Of a stretch of 64,000 bases of DNA, positions 48,392-58,769 are shown in pieces (within the stretch, counting starts at the first letter, position 1; each line of letters opens with the position of its first letter). The notes under the pieces are model-generated. The model worked only from the letters and a program-made list of their open reading frames with translations, did no database searches and was not told the DNA's origin. The stretch comes from Sulfurovum sp. TSL1. Its GTDB lineage: Bacteria > Campylobacterota > Campylobacteria > Campylobacterales > Sulfurovaceae. A program made the translations under genes and the position numbers. The stretch spans positions 1,285,106 to 1,349,105 of the forward strand of contig NZ_BPFI01000001.1 of the NCBI RefSeq assembly GCF_019972135.1, in the 5' to 3' direction.

Positions 48392-50493
48392 TTTAACAAT
48401 TCTTTATATTCATTCACTGTCTCTTTGGCTATTTGAATCCAATCAAACTTTTCTTCAACAAACTTCTTGGAATTTTCACCCATTTGTACAAAATCGTTTT
48501 CTAAAAGCTTATCAATTTTTTCGGCCAAATCTTTAGGATCTTTTGGTTCACAAAGATATCCATTGACACCATCTTTTATTAAAACAGGTATGCCACCGAC
48601 TTTTGTACCAACTAAAGGTAAAGATGCAGCCATTGCTTCCAACCCGCTGATACTCGTAGCCTCCATTAAGGATGGTAAAATAGACAGATCAGAGGCACTA
48701 TAATAATCAATTATTTCATCATGTTTTTTGGACCCCAAAAGAATAAATCTATTTTTAAAGTTTTCTTCTAAAATAGTTTTTACTTCTTGAAACTGCTCTC
48801 CATCACCGATAAACAGTAGTTTTAATTTATCATTTTTTATATATTTAGTCGCAAGCGCAAGATAGTTAATTCCATTTTTCCAAACCATTCTTCTAGTCAT
48901 GATCGCTAGTTTTTCATCATCTTTAATGGATAATTCTGTTCTTAATTTTTTTCGAATTTCTTCATTTCTTGTAAATTTAGAAGAGATCACACCGTTTGAA
49001 ATAAAAACCTTTTTTGCCTCAAAAGAGAATGGAACTTCAAGAAGTTCTTCACTTGGTGCCAAAAATAATTTTGGTTTACTGAACAGTCTTTTTAATAGAG
49101 GGATTCTATATCCGCCTTTTTTTATTCTTTTCAAATAACCGGAAGTATGGTTTGTGTACACAAGAGGAATATCTTTTATATTGTAAAACTCTAATGGTCT
49201 CATACCATGTATATGTATGATATCAAAATGTTTTTCTTTTACCAGTTTTTTTAAAAATTTATTGATCTGATACCCATAGGTAAACCCAATATACTTCAAA
49301 GTAAACCTATAGATATCAATTCCATCTACAGTTTCAAACTCTTTTTGATTTTTATCAACAAATTTAGTAGCTACACTCACATCACACCCTATACTTTTTA
49401 AAGCTTGTGAGAGCTCGTAAACATGTGCAGTAATGCCTCCCACTGTAGGTGGGTAATCTAAACTGACCATTAGTATGTTCATACCTGTTTTGTCTAACTT
49501 TTTACGGTTACCTTGAACCTCACTATAAAAGTCAATATGTTTTTGAATGCAGTTTTCGATTAAAAATTCCTCTGTACGTGTTTTCTTCAAATCAGAAAAA
49601 AGTGTATAGTAGTTTTCCTTATGTCTATAAACTTCATTCACTTTTTTTGCGATATCAAAATCATCAGTGAAAAGTTTTTCAGGAAGTATCTCTATGGAGA
49701 TTCCTACTTTTGTTGAGATAAGACACTTACCATAAAATAGTGTTTCAACTATTACTCTTCCAAAGCCTTCAGAGTGTGAACTAATAACTACAAGATCAGA
49801 TGAAGCAATCAGAGAAGGTATATCTTCTCTATATCCTAACAAGCTGACTTTGTCAGATAAACCCAAGTCCATAATGAGTGTTTCAAGATTTGTTCTTTCC
49901 TTACCCTCACCAACAATGTTCAGATGAAATGGAAAATCCAACTTAGAGACCTCTTTGATCAAAATGTCGAATCCTTTAATCTTATCCAATCTCCCTATCG
50001 AAAGTAATGTAAAAACAGAATTGAAACTTTGCTTTGGTATATTTATTGTATAAGGAAGACCATTATAAATCACTTTTAAATTTTTATTATTAATTGATTT
50101 TGCAACATCTTGTGAGACAGCTATTACATGATCAATTTTATTAAAAATTCTTCCTTTTCTAGGATTTGTTTTTGTGGCTATATGCTCGGCAGAAGTAAAT
50201 CTATCAAGATGATAAATAATTTCACTAGCCTTTGCACTATGTGTGTGAACAATATCCGGATTAATATTTTTGATAAGCTTCATTATTTCAAAATATAAAA
50301 AAGGGTTATGTCTATCAGACATAGAAGTTAATTTATGAATTTTAATATTTGGATCTAACTTATCTTCAATTTCATTATCTTTAAAAAGTAAGACCTCAAC
50401 ATGAATATTTTTCACTAAACCATTACAAAGCTCTTCAAAACATTTTTCTGCTCCTCCCCATCCATTTGATGCGATAAATTGGAGCACTTTCAT
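48388..50493 (-). CDS. Fused tandem GT4 glycosyltransferase (two catalytic modules)
   Basis: 701 aa, about twice a normal GT4. Module 1 (1-335) starts [19 protein letters not shown] and has [20 protein letters not shown]. Module 2 begins at M338 ([20 protein letters not shown]) and has [21 protein letters not shown]. Each has its own acceptor and donor half. M338 looks like a former start codon, so the fusion probably came from stop loss between adjacent genes. It could add two successive sugars. Confidence 0.9.
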   Translation of the reverse strand: MKVLQFIASNGWGGAEKCFEELCNGLVKNIHVEVLLFKDNEIEDKLDPNIKIHKLTSMSDRHNPFLYFEIMKLIKNINPDIVHTHSAKASEIIYHLDRFTSAEHIATKTNPRKGRIFNKIDHVIAVSQDVAKSINNKNLKVIYNGLPYTINIPKQSFNSVFTLLSIGRLDKIKGFDILIKEVSKLDFPFHLNIVGEGKERTNLETLIMDLGLSDKVSLLGYREDIPSLIASSDLVVISSHSEGFGRVIVETLFYGKCLISTKVGISIEILPEKLFTDDFDIAKKVNEVYRHKENYYTLFSDLKKTRTEEFLIENCIQKHIDFYSEVQGNRKKLDKTGMNILMVSLDYPPTVGGITAHVYELSQALKSIGCDVSVATKFVDKNQKEFETVDGIDIYRFTLKYIGFTYGYQINKFLKKLVKEKHFDIIHIHGMRPLEFYNIKDIPLVYTNHTSGYLKRIKKGGYRIPLLKRLFSKPKLFLAPSEELLEVPFSFEAKKVFISNGVISSKFTRNEEIRKKLRTELSIKDDEKLAIMTRRMVWKNGINYLALATKYIKNDKLKLLFIGDGEQFQEVKTILEENFKNRFILLGSKKHDEIIDYYSASDLSILPSLMEATSISGLEAMAASLPLVGTKVGGIPVLIKDGVNGYLCEPKDPKDLAEKIDKLLENDFVQMGENSKKFVEEKFDWIQIAKETVNEYKELLK

Positions 50494-51617
50494 GATTTAT
50501 TCCTTTCATTGTGTGCAAATTTATAATGGTTTGATACTATTTCTTTATATACTTTTAAAGTCTTATCTACCATCTGTTTCAAAGAAAAAATATCTGTGAT
50601 ATACTCATACCCGTCAAATTTCAGATCACTGCATTGCTCAATATAGTTTGCCAATGAATCTTCCTTACCCACAGGATAAAAGAACCCGTTTTTACCTTCT
50701 ACAATGATATCCAAAACCCCACCATGGTTTGTAGCTACTACTGGTGTATTAAGGGCCAAGGCTTCAGCGACACTTCGACCAAAACTCTCTGGTTTTTTAG
50801 AACTGCTCACTACGACATCACTTAAAGCATAGATCTCTGCTACTTTACTTTGTGAACCTGCAAAGATGATATTCTCCTCTAGATCTAACTCTTTAACCAA
50901 ACCTTCCAGGGAATGAAAGTACTCCTGCTTATCTTCACGTATCCCTCCAACGATCAGGCCTGCAATCTTTGGATCATCTTTTTTCAGTAAAGCAATCGCA
51001 CGAATGAAGGTCTGATGGTCTTTGAGTTGGGTGATACGTCCTACTGTTGTGATAATTCGTCTCTCTTCTAAATGATACGCTTTTTTAAAATCTTCGATAA
51101 ATATTTGATCAAGGTTTTGAGGATTGAATTTTTCCAAGTCTATTCCTCTGGGGATCACAGTGATCTTCTTCTCTTCCGTGTGATAATGCTTTTGGATATA
51201 GTCTTTAATCGCACCACTCACACAGATCACCCTGTCCCCTTTTGTCATAATGGCACTGTAGAAACTTACACTGTTAAACCCATGCACTGTGGTCACAAAA
51301 GGGATATGCAGTTTTTTATTTGCAAAGTACGTCAGCCATGCGGATACCCTGCTTCGTGCATGAAGGATATCAGGCTTCAATTCTCTCAATATTTTTCGCA
51401 ACTTAGCTATACGAAAAGGAGCAGTCAAAGGATTTTTGGAACAAACATCAAAAGTGATATGTGTTCCGCCCTCTTTTATGATCTGCTCTTTCAGTTTACC
51501 CCCTGCACTGATCACGATGCTCTCATGCCCCAGCTTCACCAATTCTCGGCTCAACTCTACCGTACCGCGTTCTACGCCACCTTCATTCAGCTCTGGTAAT
51601 AACTGTACTATCTTCAT
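50490..51617 (-). CDS. Glycosyltransferase, GT4 family
   Basis: 375 aa. VQLLPELNEGGVERGTVELSRELVKLGH is the N-terminal acceptor motif, ILHARSRVSAWLTYFA follows, and SSSKKPESFGRSVAEALALN then PVVATNHGGVLDIIVEGKNG form the donor site. It resembles LPS core-type transferases. 4-nt overlaps join it to genes on both sides. Confidence 0.9.
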   Translation of the reverse strand: MKIVQLLPELNEGGVERGTVELSRELVKLGHESIVISAGGKLKEQIIKEGGTHITFDVCSKNPLTAPFRIAKLRKILRELKPDILHARSRVSAWLTYFANKKLHIPFVTTVHGFNSVSFYSAIMTKGDRVICVSGAIKDYIQKHYHTEEKKITVIPRGIDLEKFNPQNLDQIFIEDFKKAYHLEERRIITTVGRITQLKDHQTFIRAIALLKKDDPKIAGLIVGGIREDKQEYFHSLEGLVKELDLEENIIFAGSQSKVAEIYALSDVVVSSSKKPESFGRSVAEALALNTPVVATNHGGVLDIIVEGKNGFFYPVGKEDSLANYIEQCSDLKFDGYEYITDIFSLKQMVDKTLKVYKEIVSNHYKFAHNERNKS

Positions 51618-52513
51618 AGATCTGCATCTTTCAAATAGGCTTTAAAATCTATTTTTTTATGTTTATTTTTAATCGTTCCATCAAAAATGTGCAAATACCC
51701 CTCTTTTTCCAAAACATCTATAAAGCGTGTAAATTTGTTTTCTTTTTCACTCTGCAAAGGCAAGACAACAATATTTGCTTCACCATAAGAGACCGCTTCA
51801 GAGATCATCGATGTACTGTCTCCGGTGATAAACACCGTTTCGCACTGCTCTAAAAAATCAGGAATAGGATTGATGGGATTTTTAGAGAAGATCGCCTCAT
51901 AATCAAAAGCATAGGACGCTATCAGATCTTCTATCTCTTTACTGGTTCTAGGGGATGTGGTGATAGCAATCTCATACTCTTTGTATGCATCAACTATCGT
52001 GTCTAATTGTGCTTGTAGTTTTTCTTTATCCATCGTGAAAAGTTTATTGTCTCCGCCAATGACTATACCTATGGATTGTTTTCCTGCCTTGTAGAGCCCT
52101 TTAGGTTCCACATAAGCAAAGTTTGCAGGTATCTCTATGATATTTTCTTGTTTAGGCGGGTTATCGTGGTTTTGGGCAAAGATGATATCAAAATCATAGC
52201 GATACCCACGGGGCAGCATCATGGCTACAGATCTTGCGTTCATTTTCTTGGCAAAGACTTTCGTCGCATAGGATGTGGTAGAGCCTGTACCCACCACCAT
52301 ATCATAGGTTCTGTCTATCTGAATATCAAACAGTTTATCTGTGTACATCCCTATTGTGTCAAGTAGGTAGCTCAATGCTTTAAACCATTTATTTTTAAAA
52401 TTGACAGACACCACATCATAAGATAGATTCAGATACTTTACAAAAGCCAAAGACTGGTTCAAATGCCCCATGCGGCCATCGTTGAGTATGAGCACCCTAC
52501 TCACAGTCGCCAC
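51614..52513 (-). CDS. ELM1/GtrOC1-family putative glycosyltransferase
   Basis: 299 aa. The N-terminal VLILNDGRMGHLNQSLAFVK and GTGSTTSYATKVFAKKMNAR, with IGIVIGGDNKLFTM and VFITGDSTSMISEAVSYG, match bacterial ELM1-like (DUF1022) proteins, which are often found in LPS clusters. Biochemical role is uncertain. It is coupled by 13 nt to the acyltransferase gene and by 4 nt to the GT4 gene. Confidence 0.8.
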   Translation of the reverse strand: MATVSRVLILNDGRMGHLNQSLAFVKYLNLSYDVVSVNFKNKWFKALSYLLDTIGMYTDKLFDIQIDRTYDMVVGTGSTTSYATKVFAKKMNARSVAMMLPRGYRYDFDIIFAQNHDNPPKQENIIEIPANFAYVEPKGLYKAGKQSIGIVIGGDNKLFTMDKEKLQAQLDTIVDAYKEYEIAITTSPRTSKEIEDLIASYAFDYEAIFSKNPINPIPDFLEQCETVFITGDSTSMISEAVSYGEANIVVLPLQSEKENKFTRFIDVLEKEGYLHIFDGTIKNKHKKIDFKAYLKDADL

Positions 52514-53385
52514 CTGTTATGCATCCAGAACCATTGCGCAGGGTATTTTTTTACGATATCTTCTATCGCCTGATTGTATCTCAAGGTCATCGCTTCGAGC
52601 TTCTGCTGCTGATCTTCGATCTCCTCTGCCACATACGCAACAGGGTCATGGATCACCAGCTCATACAGTCCGTCACTGTCTCTCACCACAAAAACAGGTA
52701 CAATTAAAGGATCAAGCTTCAATTTAAGTGAGGCTACAGAGAGTGTTGTCGTAGCAGGTTTCCCGAAGAAGTCTATCTTGGCACTCAGGGAACCTCCCGA
52801 TTTCTGATCGATAAGCAGTCCGACATTGCCCTTTGCCTTCAATCTTTTCATCATCGACAACATGGCTTTATCTTTACTTACAGCACTGTTGCCGTATGTT
52901 TCACGGAACGGTGTTGTAATATGCTCTTCAATCAGTCTGTTGTTCCCTTTACGGCCAATCACTGCCATGGGGAATCCGTTCTTGGCAATAAAATGTGCCA
53001 TGAGTTCCCAGTTGGAGAAATGTGCCGTCATAAAGACAATACCGTGTTGGCTGTTTTGTGCCAGTTCTTGTAATTTTTCTTTGGCTTCTTCTCTGTTTTT
53101 GATCGCATGGTCGATATCGAACTTTCCCGTGAACATCAAGAGAATTTCAGAGATGGTTTTAGAGAGTTCTTTATAGACTTCTTTGGAGAGAACCATTATC
53201 TCTTGACGGGTTTTCTCAGGAAACGCCATAGTGAGGTTTGTGATGGTGAGATGTCGTCTTTTTTTATCTACATAGTAGACAAGAAGGGTAAGCGCTTTCA
53301 TCATAGTATAAATGAATGATGCAGGTGCTATCTTTGCCAACCACAAAAATAGTCTTACAAAAGCATACTCTGTTTTTTCTCTCAT
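52501..53385 (-). CDS. Lipid A late acyltransferase (LpxL/HtrB family)
   Basis: 294 aa. One N-terminal membrane-associated helix and the HX4E catalytic motif (H122-E127 in MTAHFSNWELM) followed by AVIGRKGNNRLIEEHIT and LLIDQKSGG mark the LpxL/LpxM family. It adds a secondary acyl chain to lipid A. It is the first gene of the minus-strand operon reaching to the GT genes, tying the cluster to LPS. Confidence 0.93.
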   Translation of the reverse strand: MREKTEYAFVRLFLWLAKIAPASFIYTMMKALTLLVYYVDKKRRHLTITNLTMAFPEKTRQEIMVLSKEVYKELSKTISEILLMFTGKFDIDHAIKNREEAKEKLQELAQNSQHGIVFMTAHFSNWELMAHFIAKNGFPMAVIGRKGNNRLIEEHITTPFRETYGNSAVSKDKAMLSMMKRLKAKGNVGLLIDQKSGGSLSAKIDFFGKPATTTLSVASLKLKLDPLIVPVFVVRDSDGLYELVIHDPVAYVAEEIEDQQQKLEAMTLRYNQAIEDIVKKYPAQWFWMHNRWRL

Positions 53386-53473
53386 TCCTGTCCTGTTTGC
53401 GATTTAATACGTAATTTTACCCAAATAGCCTAAAGGATACAGACCCAAAACACCTGCTTTCAATTTAATTTGC

Positions 53474-53479
53474 TATAAT
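53474..53479 (+). promoter_or_regulatory. Extended -10 element of the hisH operon
   Basis: TGCTATAATC contains TATAAT with an upstream TGN, 36 bp before the hisH start. No clear -35. Confidence 0.5.
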
Positions 53480-53515
53480 CACAGTAATTTATAAGACTAT
53501 CAAAGGAATACTATC

Positions 53516-54127
53516 GTGATAGGAATCGTCGATTACCACATGGGGAACCTGGCCTCAGTTATCAATGCGTTTGCTAAAGTCGGGGCAGATGCCACCTTGG
53601 AGAGTGACCCAGCTAAACTGAGCCAATATGACAAACTCATCCTGCCCGGGGTAGGTGCATTTGGCGATGCTATGGCACACCTCAAAACAAACGGTATGGA
53701 TAAAGCGGTCATTGATTTTGCTGCGTCTGGCAAACCGCTTTTGGGTATCTGTCTTGGTATGCAGCTGCTCTTTGAAAGTTCCGAAGAGTTTGGGACAACC
53801 AAAGGTTTGGGACTCATCCCCGGTAAAGTGGTCGCTTTTGATGAAGGTAGATTTGACCATCACCTCAAAGTACCGCATATGGGCTGGAATGAACTCTTCC
53901 AACAAAAAGAAACGGCTATTTTTGAGGGAATGAAAAAAGACTTTTATCTCTACTTTGTCCACTCCTTCCATGCAGTCTGTGATGACGCGTATGCCATAGG
54001 AAAAACACACTATGGCTATGAGTTTGTATCGGCTGTGCAGAATGGAAACATTTACGGCATCCAGCCACACCCTGAAAAAAGCCATGAAAATGGTTTGAAG
54101 ATCATAGAAAATTTTGCAAAATTATAG
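53516..54127 (+). CDS. hisH: Imidazole glycerol phosphate synthase subunit HisH
   Basis: 203 aa. Glutamine amidotransferase class I: nucleophile C79 in GICLGMQLLF, oxyanion strand ILPGVGAFGDAM and the His/Glu pair in GIQPHPEKSHEN. It supplies ammonia to HisF. Start is GTG with AAAGGA 8 nt upstream. HisF is not nearby. 9 nt before hisA. Confidence 0.96.
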   Translation: MIGIVDYHMGNLASVINAFAKVGADATLESDPAKLSQYDKLILPGVGAFGDAMAHLKTNGMDKAVIDFAASGKPLLGICLGMQLLFESSEEFGTTKGLGLIPGKVVAFDEGRFDHHLKVPHMGWNELFQQKETAIFEGMKKDFYLYFVHSFHAVCDDAYAIGKTHYGYEFVSAVQNGNIYGIQPHPEKSHENGLKIIENFAKL

Positions 54128-54136
54128 GAAACATAG

Positions 54137-54850
54137 ATGACAATACTACCAGCGATAGACCTTAAAGACGGTAAAGCAGTAAGACTAAGCAAGGGGCTCA
54201 TGGAGTCTGCCAAGATATACTCGGATGAACCTTGGCAAGTGGCCAAACGGTTTGAAGAACTTGGGAGTGAATGGGTACATCTTGTTGATCTTAACGGTGC
54301 ATTTGCCGGTAAACCTGAAAACCTGGAACAGATCAAAAAAATCCGCGAACACTGCAACCTCAAACTTGAACTGGGTGGAGGTATCCGTGATGAAGAGACC
54401 ATCAAGATGTATTTGGAACTGGGTATCGATCGATTGATCTTAGGTTCTATTGCCGTAAAAAACCCTCAGTTTGTGAAAGATATGGCAGCAAAATACCCTA
54501 TCGTTGTCGGTATCGATGCTATAGACGGGATGGTCGCTGTAGAAGGCTGGGGAGAAGTGAGTGATATGAAAGCCACTGACCTCGCAAAGGAGTTTGCCAA
54601 TGCAGGTGTACAAGCGATCATCTGTACCGATGTTGGCCGTGACGGCATGATGACAGGGGTCAATGTAGATTTCACGTTGGAAATTCAAAAGGCGTCAGGC
54701 GTTGAGACGATTGCTTCTGGCGGGTTAAAAGATATGACAGATATCCATGCACTTATAGAGGCAGGCATCGACGGTACGATTGTCGGTAAGGCGTTCTACG
54801 AGGGAACACTTGATCTGGAAGAAGCGTTTAAGGTATCAAATGAAAGATAA
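54137..54850 (+). CDS. hisA: Phosphoribosylformimino-AICAR-P isomerase HisA
   Basis: 237 aa TIM barrel. [38 protein letters not shown] and [15 protein letters not shown], then ASGGLKDM, are canonical. It carries out the isomerisation step before HisFH in histidine synthesis. It overlaps prmA by 11 nt. Confidence 0.97.
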   Translation: MTILPAIDLKDGKAVRLSKGLMESAKIYSDEPWQVAKRFEELGSEWVHLVDLNGAFAGKPENLEQIKKIREHCNLKLELGGGIRDEETIKMYLELGIDRLILGSIAVKNPQFVKDMAAKYPIVVGIDAIDGMVAVEGWGEVSDMKATDLAKEFANAGVQAIICTDVGRDGMMTGVNVDFTLEIQKASGVETIASGGLKDMTDIHALIEAGIDGTIVGKAFYEGTLDLEEAFKVSNER

Positions 54851-55667
54851 GTATTATGAACTGACCATCACACTGAAGGATGATTTTGTAGATTTTATAG
54901 CAGACTTCATTGCCAATATTTATGGTGAAGGACTGGAACTTGGGACAGGGAAGATCATTGTGCGAAGTGAATCTGATTTAACTTTCGTTAAAGATGCGCT
55001 TGTATCATTGTCCGGTACTTTAAGTAATGCCATTAAAATGGACTATACACTGGAAGAGAAAGAAAATGTCGACTGGATAAAGACCTATCAAGACTCTATC
55101 CAACCTATAGAGGCCGGTAAATTCTACATCTTCCCAAGCTGGTATGCGCCCAAAGAGGATTTTATCAATATCAAAATAGACCCTGCACTTGCTTTTGGTT
55201 CAGGACACCATGCCACGACCTTTTCATGTTTAGAGGCTATCAGCACTTATGTCGATGCAGATAAGTCTGTCATAGATGTCGGTTGCGGTTCCGGTATCTT
55301 GGGTCTTGCGTGTAAAAAACTGGGAGCGAACGTAGAACTTTGTGACACGGACCCTCTCTCGGTGGAGAGCTGTAAAGAGAACTTTGCTTTAAACGAAGAG
55401 ACCTATGACAAACTCTGGGAAGGCTCTATAGACAAGGCTGAAGGTAGCTATGATGTGGTCATAGCAAATATCATAGCGGATGTACTCAGATTTATCGCCA
55501 AAGATCTAAAATCTGCCTGTAAAGAAGATGGACTATTGATACTTTCAGGTATTTTAGATAAAAAAGAGAACCTGGTAGTAGAATCCTTTAAAGAACTGAC
55601 ACTGGTAAAAAGAATACTTAAAGATGAGTGGGTCACACTCGTATATAAGAAGGAAATAAATGGCTAA
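54840..55667 (+). CDS. prmA: Ribosomal protein L11 methyltransferase
   Basis: 275 aa from ATG 54840, the start that gives [12 protein letters not shown]; a longer frame from 54780 runs through hisA and is rejected. The SAM-binding motif is [20 protein letters not shown], preceded by [14 protein letters not shown] and followed by NIIADVL, the PrmA post-motif. It trimethylates L11. It overlaps ftsH by 8 nt; prmA-ftsH is a conserved pair in Campylobacterota. Confidence 0.94.
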   Translation: MKDKYYELTITLKDDFVDFIADFIANIYGEGLELGTGKIIVRSESDLTFVKDALVSLSGTLSNAIKMDYTLEEKENVDWIKTYQDSIQPIEAGKFYIFPSWYAPKEDFINIKIDPALAFGSGHHATTFSCLEAISTYVDADKSVIDVGCGSGILGLACKKLGANVELCDTDPLSVESCKENFALNEETYDKLWEGSIDKAEGSYDVVIANIIADVLRFIAKDLKSACKEDGLLILSGILDKKENLVVESFKELTLVKRILKDEWVTLVYKKEING

Positions 55668-57645
55668 GCAACATAATAACCAAGATAATAATAACAATAA
55701 TAATAATTTTTTTAACAACAACCCGCTATTGGCATTTGCGATCTTCTCTATCGTGATCATCATGATCTTCAAATCATTTGTAGGTGATAGTGGAGGTCTG
55801 GGCAATATGTTGGACAGCAACAATGTCACACAAACCAAAACAGTCAAATACTCGGAGATCAAGAGTGAGATTGCAAAAGGGACAATCACCTCAGTGAAGC
55901 TTACCCCTACAACGGTAGAAGCTATCGCTGATGTGGATGGACGCAAAACGCGTTTTGTTGCACAAAATGTCCCTACCTATGATAAAGATCTTATCCCTCT
56001 TTTGGAAGAAAAACATATCCCCTATGAAGGGATCATGGGCGGTGGCTTTCTTTCTGATCTTTTAGGCTCACTGCTGCCTATCCTGATCTTCTTTGCTATC
56101 TGGATCTTTTTGGCCAAAAAAATGTCCAAAGGTATGGGTGGCGGCATACTGGGTGCTGGTAAAGCCGACAAGCTGATAAATTCCGAGAAACCAGATACAA
56201 AGTTTCATGATGTACAGGGAGTGGAGGAAGCCAAAGATGAAGTGAAGGAGATCGTTGATTTCCTTAAATTCCCTGAACGCTACATAGAACTCGGGGCAAA
56301 GATCCCCAAAGGTCTGCTTTTAGTAGGACCTCCGGGAACCGGTAAAACACTTCTTGCAAAAGCGGTTGCGGGTGAAGCATCTGTACCTTTCTTCTCTGTC
56401 AGCGGTTCAAGCTTCATTGAAATGTTCGTGGGTGTCGGTGCGAGTCGTGTACGTGATCTTTTTGCCCAGGCGAAAAAAGAGGCTCCGGCGATCATCTTCA
56501 TCGATGAGATCGATGCTATCGGTAAAAGCCGTGCATCCGGCGGACAGATGGGTGGAAATGATGAGAGAGAACAGACACTCAACCAGCTTCTGGCAGAGAT
56601 GGACGGTTTTGGTACAGATACGCCTGTGATCGTACTTGCTGCAACAAACAGACCCGAAATACTGGATGCAGCCCTGCTCAGAGCAGGACGTTTCGACAGA
56701 CAGGTACTTGTAGACAAACCTGATTATGACGGGCGTTTGGCTATCTTGAAAGTACACTCCAAAGATGTGAAACTTGCAGCCAATGTTGATTTGACCATTG
56801 TGGCAAAACAGACAGCCGGTCTGGCAGGTGCCGATCTGGCAAATATCATCAATGAAGCTGCTCTTCTGGCCGGGAGATTCAATAAAAAAGAGATAGAACA
56901 AGCAGACCTCCTGGAAGCGATAGAGCGTTCATTTGTAGGACTTGAAAAGAAGAACAGAAAGATCTCTGAAATGGAGAAAAAGATCGTAGCCTATCATGAA
57001 AGTGGGCATGCACTGATGGCAGAGCTTACAGAAGGTGCCACACGTGTGACCAAGGTCTCTATCATTCCAAGAGGATTGGGTGCACTGGGCTATACCCTGC
57101 ACCTTCCTGAAGATGAAGAGCGTTTCTTAAAACAAAAACATGAACTTATGGCTGAGATAGATGTACTTCTAGGTGGCCGTGCAGCCGAGGAGGTTTTCAT
57201 CGGTGAGATCAGTACCGGTGCAGGGAATGACCTTAACCGTGCTACGACTATCTTAAAAGATATGATCTCTGTGTATGGGATGACAGATGTGGCAGGGCTC
57301 ATGGTGCTTTCCCGCAGCCAAAACTCTTTCCTTGGGGGAGGTGCGGTATCCACAGACTATAGTGAGAAAATGGCAGAAGATATGGATAACTATATCCGTA
57401 CCACTCTGAATGAGCGTTATACCTATGTCAAGAATACCTTAACTGATTACCATCAAGCCATAGAAAACATGACGGCTGTACTGTTGGATGTTGAAGTGAT
57501 CGAAGGGAAAAAAGTACGTCAGATCATAGAAAACTATGAAAAAGAGAATAATTTAAAAAGCCGTTTAGCCCATGGTGACAAAATAGCAAAAGCAAAAGCA
57601 AAATCTGAAGCTGAAGCGGCTGAGAAAGAAGAAACAGACGAGTAG
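55660..57645 (+). CDS. ftsH: ATP-dependent zinc metalloprotease FtsH
   Basis: 661 aa. The N terminus is strikingly Asn-rich (13 of residues 6-25). Two membrane helices (about 27-40 and 137-154) flank a periplasmic domain. AAA motifs: Walker A GPPGTGKT (223-230), [12 protein letters not shown], and the SRH region [19 protein letters not shown]. Zinc site HESGH (446-450). The C-terminal tail is a Lys/Ala/Glu helix. It degrades membrane and short-lived cytosolic proteins. Confidence 0.97.
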   Translation: MAKQHNNQDNNNNNNNFFNNNPLLAFAIFSIVIIMIFKSFVGDSGGLGNMLDSNNVTQTKTVKYSEIKSEIAKGTITSVKLTPTTVEAIADVDGRKTRFVAQNVPTYDKDLIPLLEEKHIPYEGIMGGGFLSDLLGSLLPILIFFAIWIFLAKKMSKGMGGGILGAGKADKLINSEKPDTKFHDVQGVEEAKDEVKEIVDFLKFPERYIELGAKIPKGLLLVGPPGTGKTLLAKAVAGEASVPFFSVSGSSFIEMFVGVGASRVRDLFAQAKKEAPAIIFIDEIDAIGKSRASGGQMGGNDEREQTLNQLLAEMDGFGTDTPVIVLAATNRPEILDAALLRAGRFDRQVLVDKPDYDGRLAILKVHSKDVKLAANVDLTIVAKQTAGLAGADLANIINEAALLAGRFNKKEIEQADLLEAIERSFVGLEKKNRKISEMEKKIVAYHESGHALMAELTEGATRVTKVSIIPRGLGALGYTLHLPEDEERFLKQKHELMAEIDVLLGGRAAEEVFIGEISTGAGNDLNRATTILKDMISVYGMTDVAGLMVLSRSQNSFLGGGAVSTDYSEKMAEDMDNYIRTTLNERYTYVKNTLTDYHQAIENMTAVLLDVEVIEGKKVRQIIENYEKENNLKSRLAHGDKIAKAKAKSEAEAAEKEETDE

Positions 57646-57648
57646 ATA

Positions 57649-58365
57649 ATGAAAAATGCAAAGCTTGTCTATATCCTGCCAAATCTGTTTACTGCAAGCA
57701 GTATTTTTGTAGGCGTGATAAGTATGGTCGAAGCTAGCAAGGGAAACGTTGTACTTGCTTCATGGCTCATCCTCTTGGCACTTGTCTTTGACGGTTTGGA
57801 TGGCCGTATTGCACGGATGACAAACACCACCAGTCAGTTTGGAGTGGAATTTGACTCTTTGGCGGACATTATCTCTTTTGGTATCGCTCCAGCCATGCTG
57901 CTCTATTTTTTTACGGGGGATGCGTTTGGACGCTTTGGCATACTGGTCTCTGCACTCTATGTGATCTTCGGTGCGATCCGTTTGGCACGATTTAACATCT
58001 CTACGGCAAAGACAGACCCCAACGTATTTATAGGACTGCCTATTCCCACTGCAGCCATCTTTGTCTCCATGTGGATACTTCTCTTTCACAAATACACACT
58101 TGAAGATTACGGCATTGTATTGCTTTTTTTGACACTCGGGATTGCAGTACTGATGGTCAGTAACTTTCGGTACCCTTCATTTAAGAAAGTCAGCCTGGAT
58201 AAACCCATGGTCTTTAAAACCATGATCATGCTGATGCTGACTGCTTCACTGCTCTATCTTTTTTCGGCAGAGGGCTTTGCTATTCTTATCTTAGGGTATA
58301 CACTTTATGGTCCTCTTCGTGCATTGCGGACATTAAATGTACGAAATATCAAAATTAAAAGATAA
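57649..58365 (+). CDS. pssA: CDP-diacylglycerol-serine O-phosphatidyltransferase
   Basis: 238 aa, six or so helices. The CDP-alcohol transferase motif is present as DGLDGRIARMTNTTSQFGVE then FDSLAD, which includes all of the DG-AR-G-D-D residues. It makes phosphatidylserine on the path to phosphatidylethanolamine, the donor for the eptA-like enzyme. It starts 3 nt after ftsH. Confidence 0.94.
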   Translation: MKNAKLVYILPNLFTASSIFVGVISMVEASKGNVVLASWLILLALVFDGLDGRIARMTNTTSQFGVEFDSLADIISFGIAPAMLLYFFTGDAFGRFGILVSALYVIFGAIRLARFNISTAKTDPNVFIGLPIPTAAIFVSMWILLFHKYTLEDYGIVLLFLTLGIAVLMVSNFRYPSFKKVSLDKPMVFKTMIMLMLTASLLYLFSAEGFAILILGYTLYGPLRALRTLNVRNIKIKR

Positions 58366-58375
58366 TTATTATCCC

Positions 58376-58404
58376 TTGTATTTTATTTTTAAATACTGTA
58401 TAAT
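58376..58404 (+). promoter_or_regulatory. Promoter of the leuA leader
   Basis: TTGTAT (58376-58381) and TATAAT (58399-58404) with 17-bp spacing lie just before the leader peptide. Expected transcription start is near 58411. Confidence 0.65.
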
Positions 58405-58427
58405 TTCTAAAATTTAAAGGAGAGATT

Positions 58428-58499
58428 ATGAAAACTATCATAAATCAACATACTATTTTCACTCAAGATAGCTCTCTCCTGCTGCTCTTACTATCATAA
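58428..58499 (+). CDS. leuL: Leucine leader peptide of leuA
   Basis: 23 codons, with AAAGGAG at 58416-58422. The peptide MKTIINQHTIFTQDSSLLLL continues to six consecutive Leu (CTC CTG CTG CTC TTA CTA), then Ser and stop. It lies 270 nt upstream of leuA, the first committed enzyme of leucine synthesis. A run of codons for the end product is the mark of an attenuation leader: ribosome stalling when Leu-tRNA is scarce would change RNA folding. Confidence 0.88.
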   Translation: MKTIINQHTIFTQDSSLLLLLLS

Positions 58500-58561
58500 A
58501 GAACGCTCTTTAAGCAAAGCTCAAAGAACTACGTTGTCACTGGGACTACTTCAGCAGTAGG
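58478..58561 (+). promoter_or_regulatory. Alternative-pairing region of the leucine attenuator
   Basis: The Leu-codon run CCTGCTGCT (58478-58486) can pair with AGCAGTAGG (58553-58561), nine pairs including one G-U. The same right side can instead pair locally, CTACT (58546-58550) with AGTAG (58556-58560). A separate hairpin sits at 58508-58526 (CTTTAAGC/GCTCAAAG, one mismatch). Mutually exclusive folds fit attenuation, but no GC-rich stem with a U tract follows before leuA, so the output step is unclear. Confidence 0.45.
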
Positions 58562-58564
58562 CTC

Positions 58565-58580
58565 ATACGACTAGTCGTAT
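58565..58580. promoter_or_regulatory. 16-bp perfect palindrome in the leuA leader
   Basis: ATACGACTAGTCGTAT, with no loop, so better as a DNA operator than an RNA hairpin. Half-site ATACGAC resembles the ATACAAC half-site upstream of the HemD-like gene at 60521. Confidence 0.35.
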
Positions 58581-58734
58581 ATTACGCGTTATTCATCCAA
58601 AATTACACAATAGTAAAACAATTAGTTTCTAATAACTACAATTTAGGTAGAATTAGACAATCATTTGCACCCGTACTTTAAAAAGGTATGCTATTGAACC
58701 CTCGCTGCCAGGTGTAGCTTTAGTGAGAGGTATG

Positions 58735-58757
58735 ATAATGTGGTGTTGCCGCATTAT
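58735..58757 (+). promoter_or_regulatory. Hairpin directly before the leuA ribosome-binding site
   Basis: ATAATGTGG (58735-58743) and CCGCATTAT (58749-58757) form a 9-bp stem with one G-U pair and a 5-nt loop. GAGGAG at 58758-58763 begins on the next base. It may affect ribosome access to leuA. Confidence 0.45.
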
Positions 58758-58769
58758 GAGGAGAACAAA

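Noticed and set aside
54780-54839. Longer start for prmA
   Set aside because: It would run 71 nt into hisA; ATG 54840 gives the normal PrmA N terminus.
58740-58769. GTG start for leuA
   Set aside because: It lies within the hairpin; ATG 58770 has an excellent GAGGAG site.
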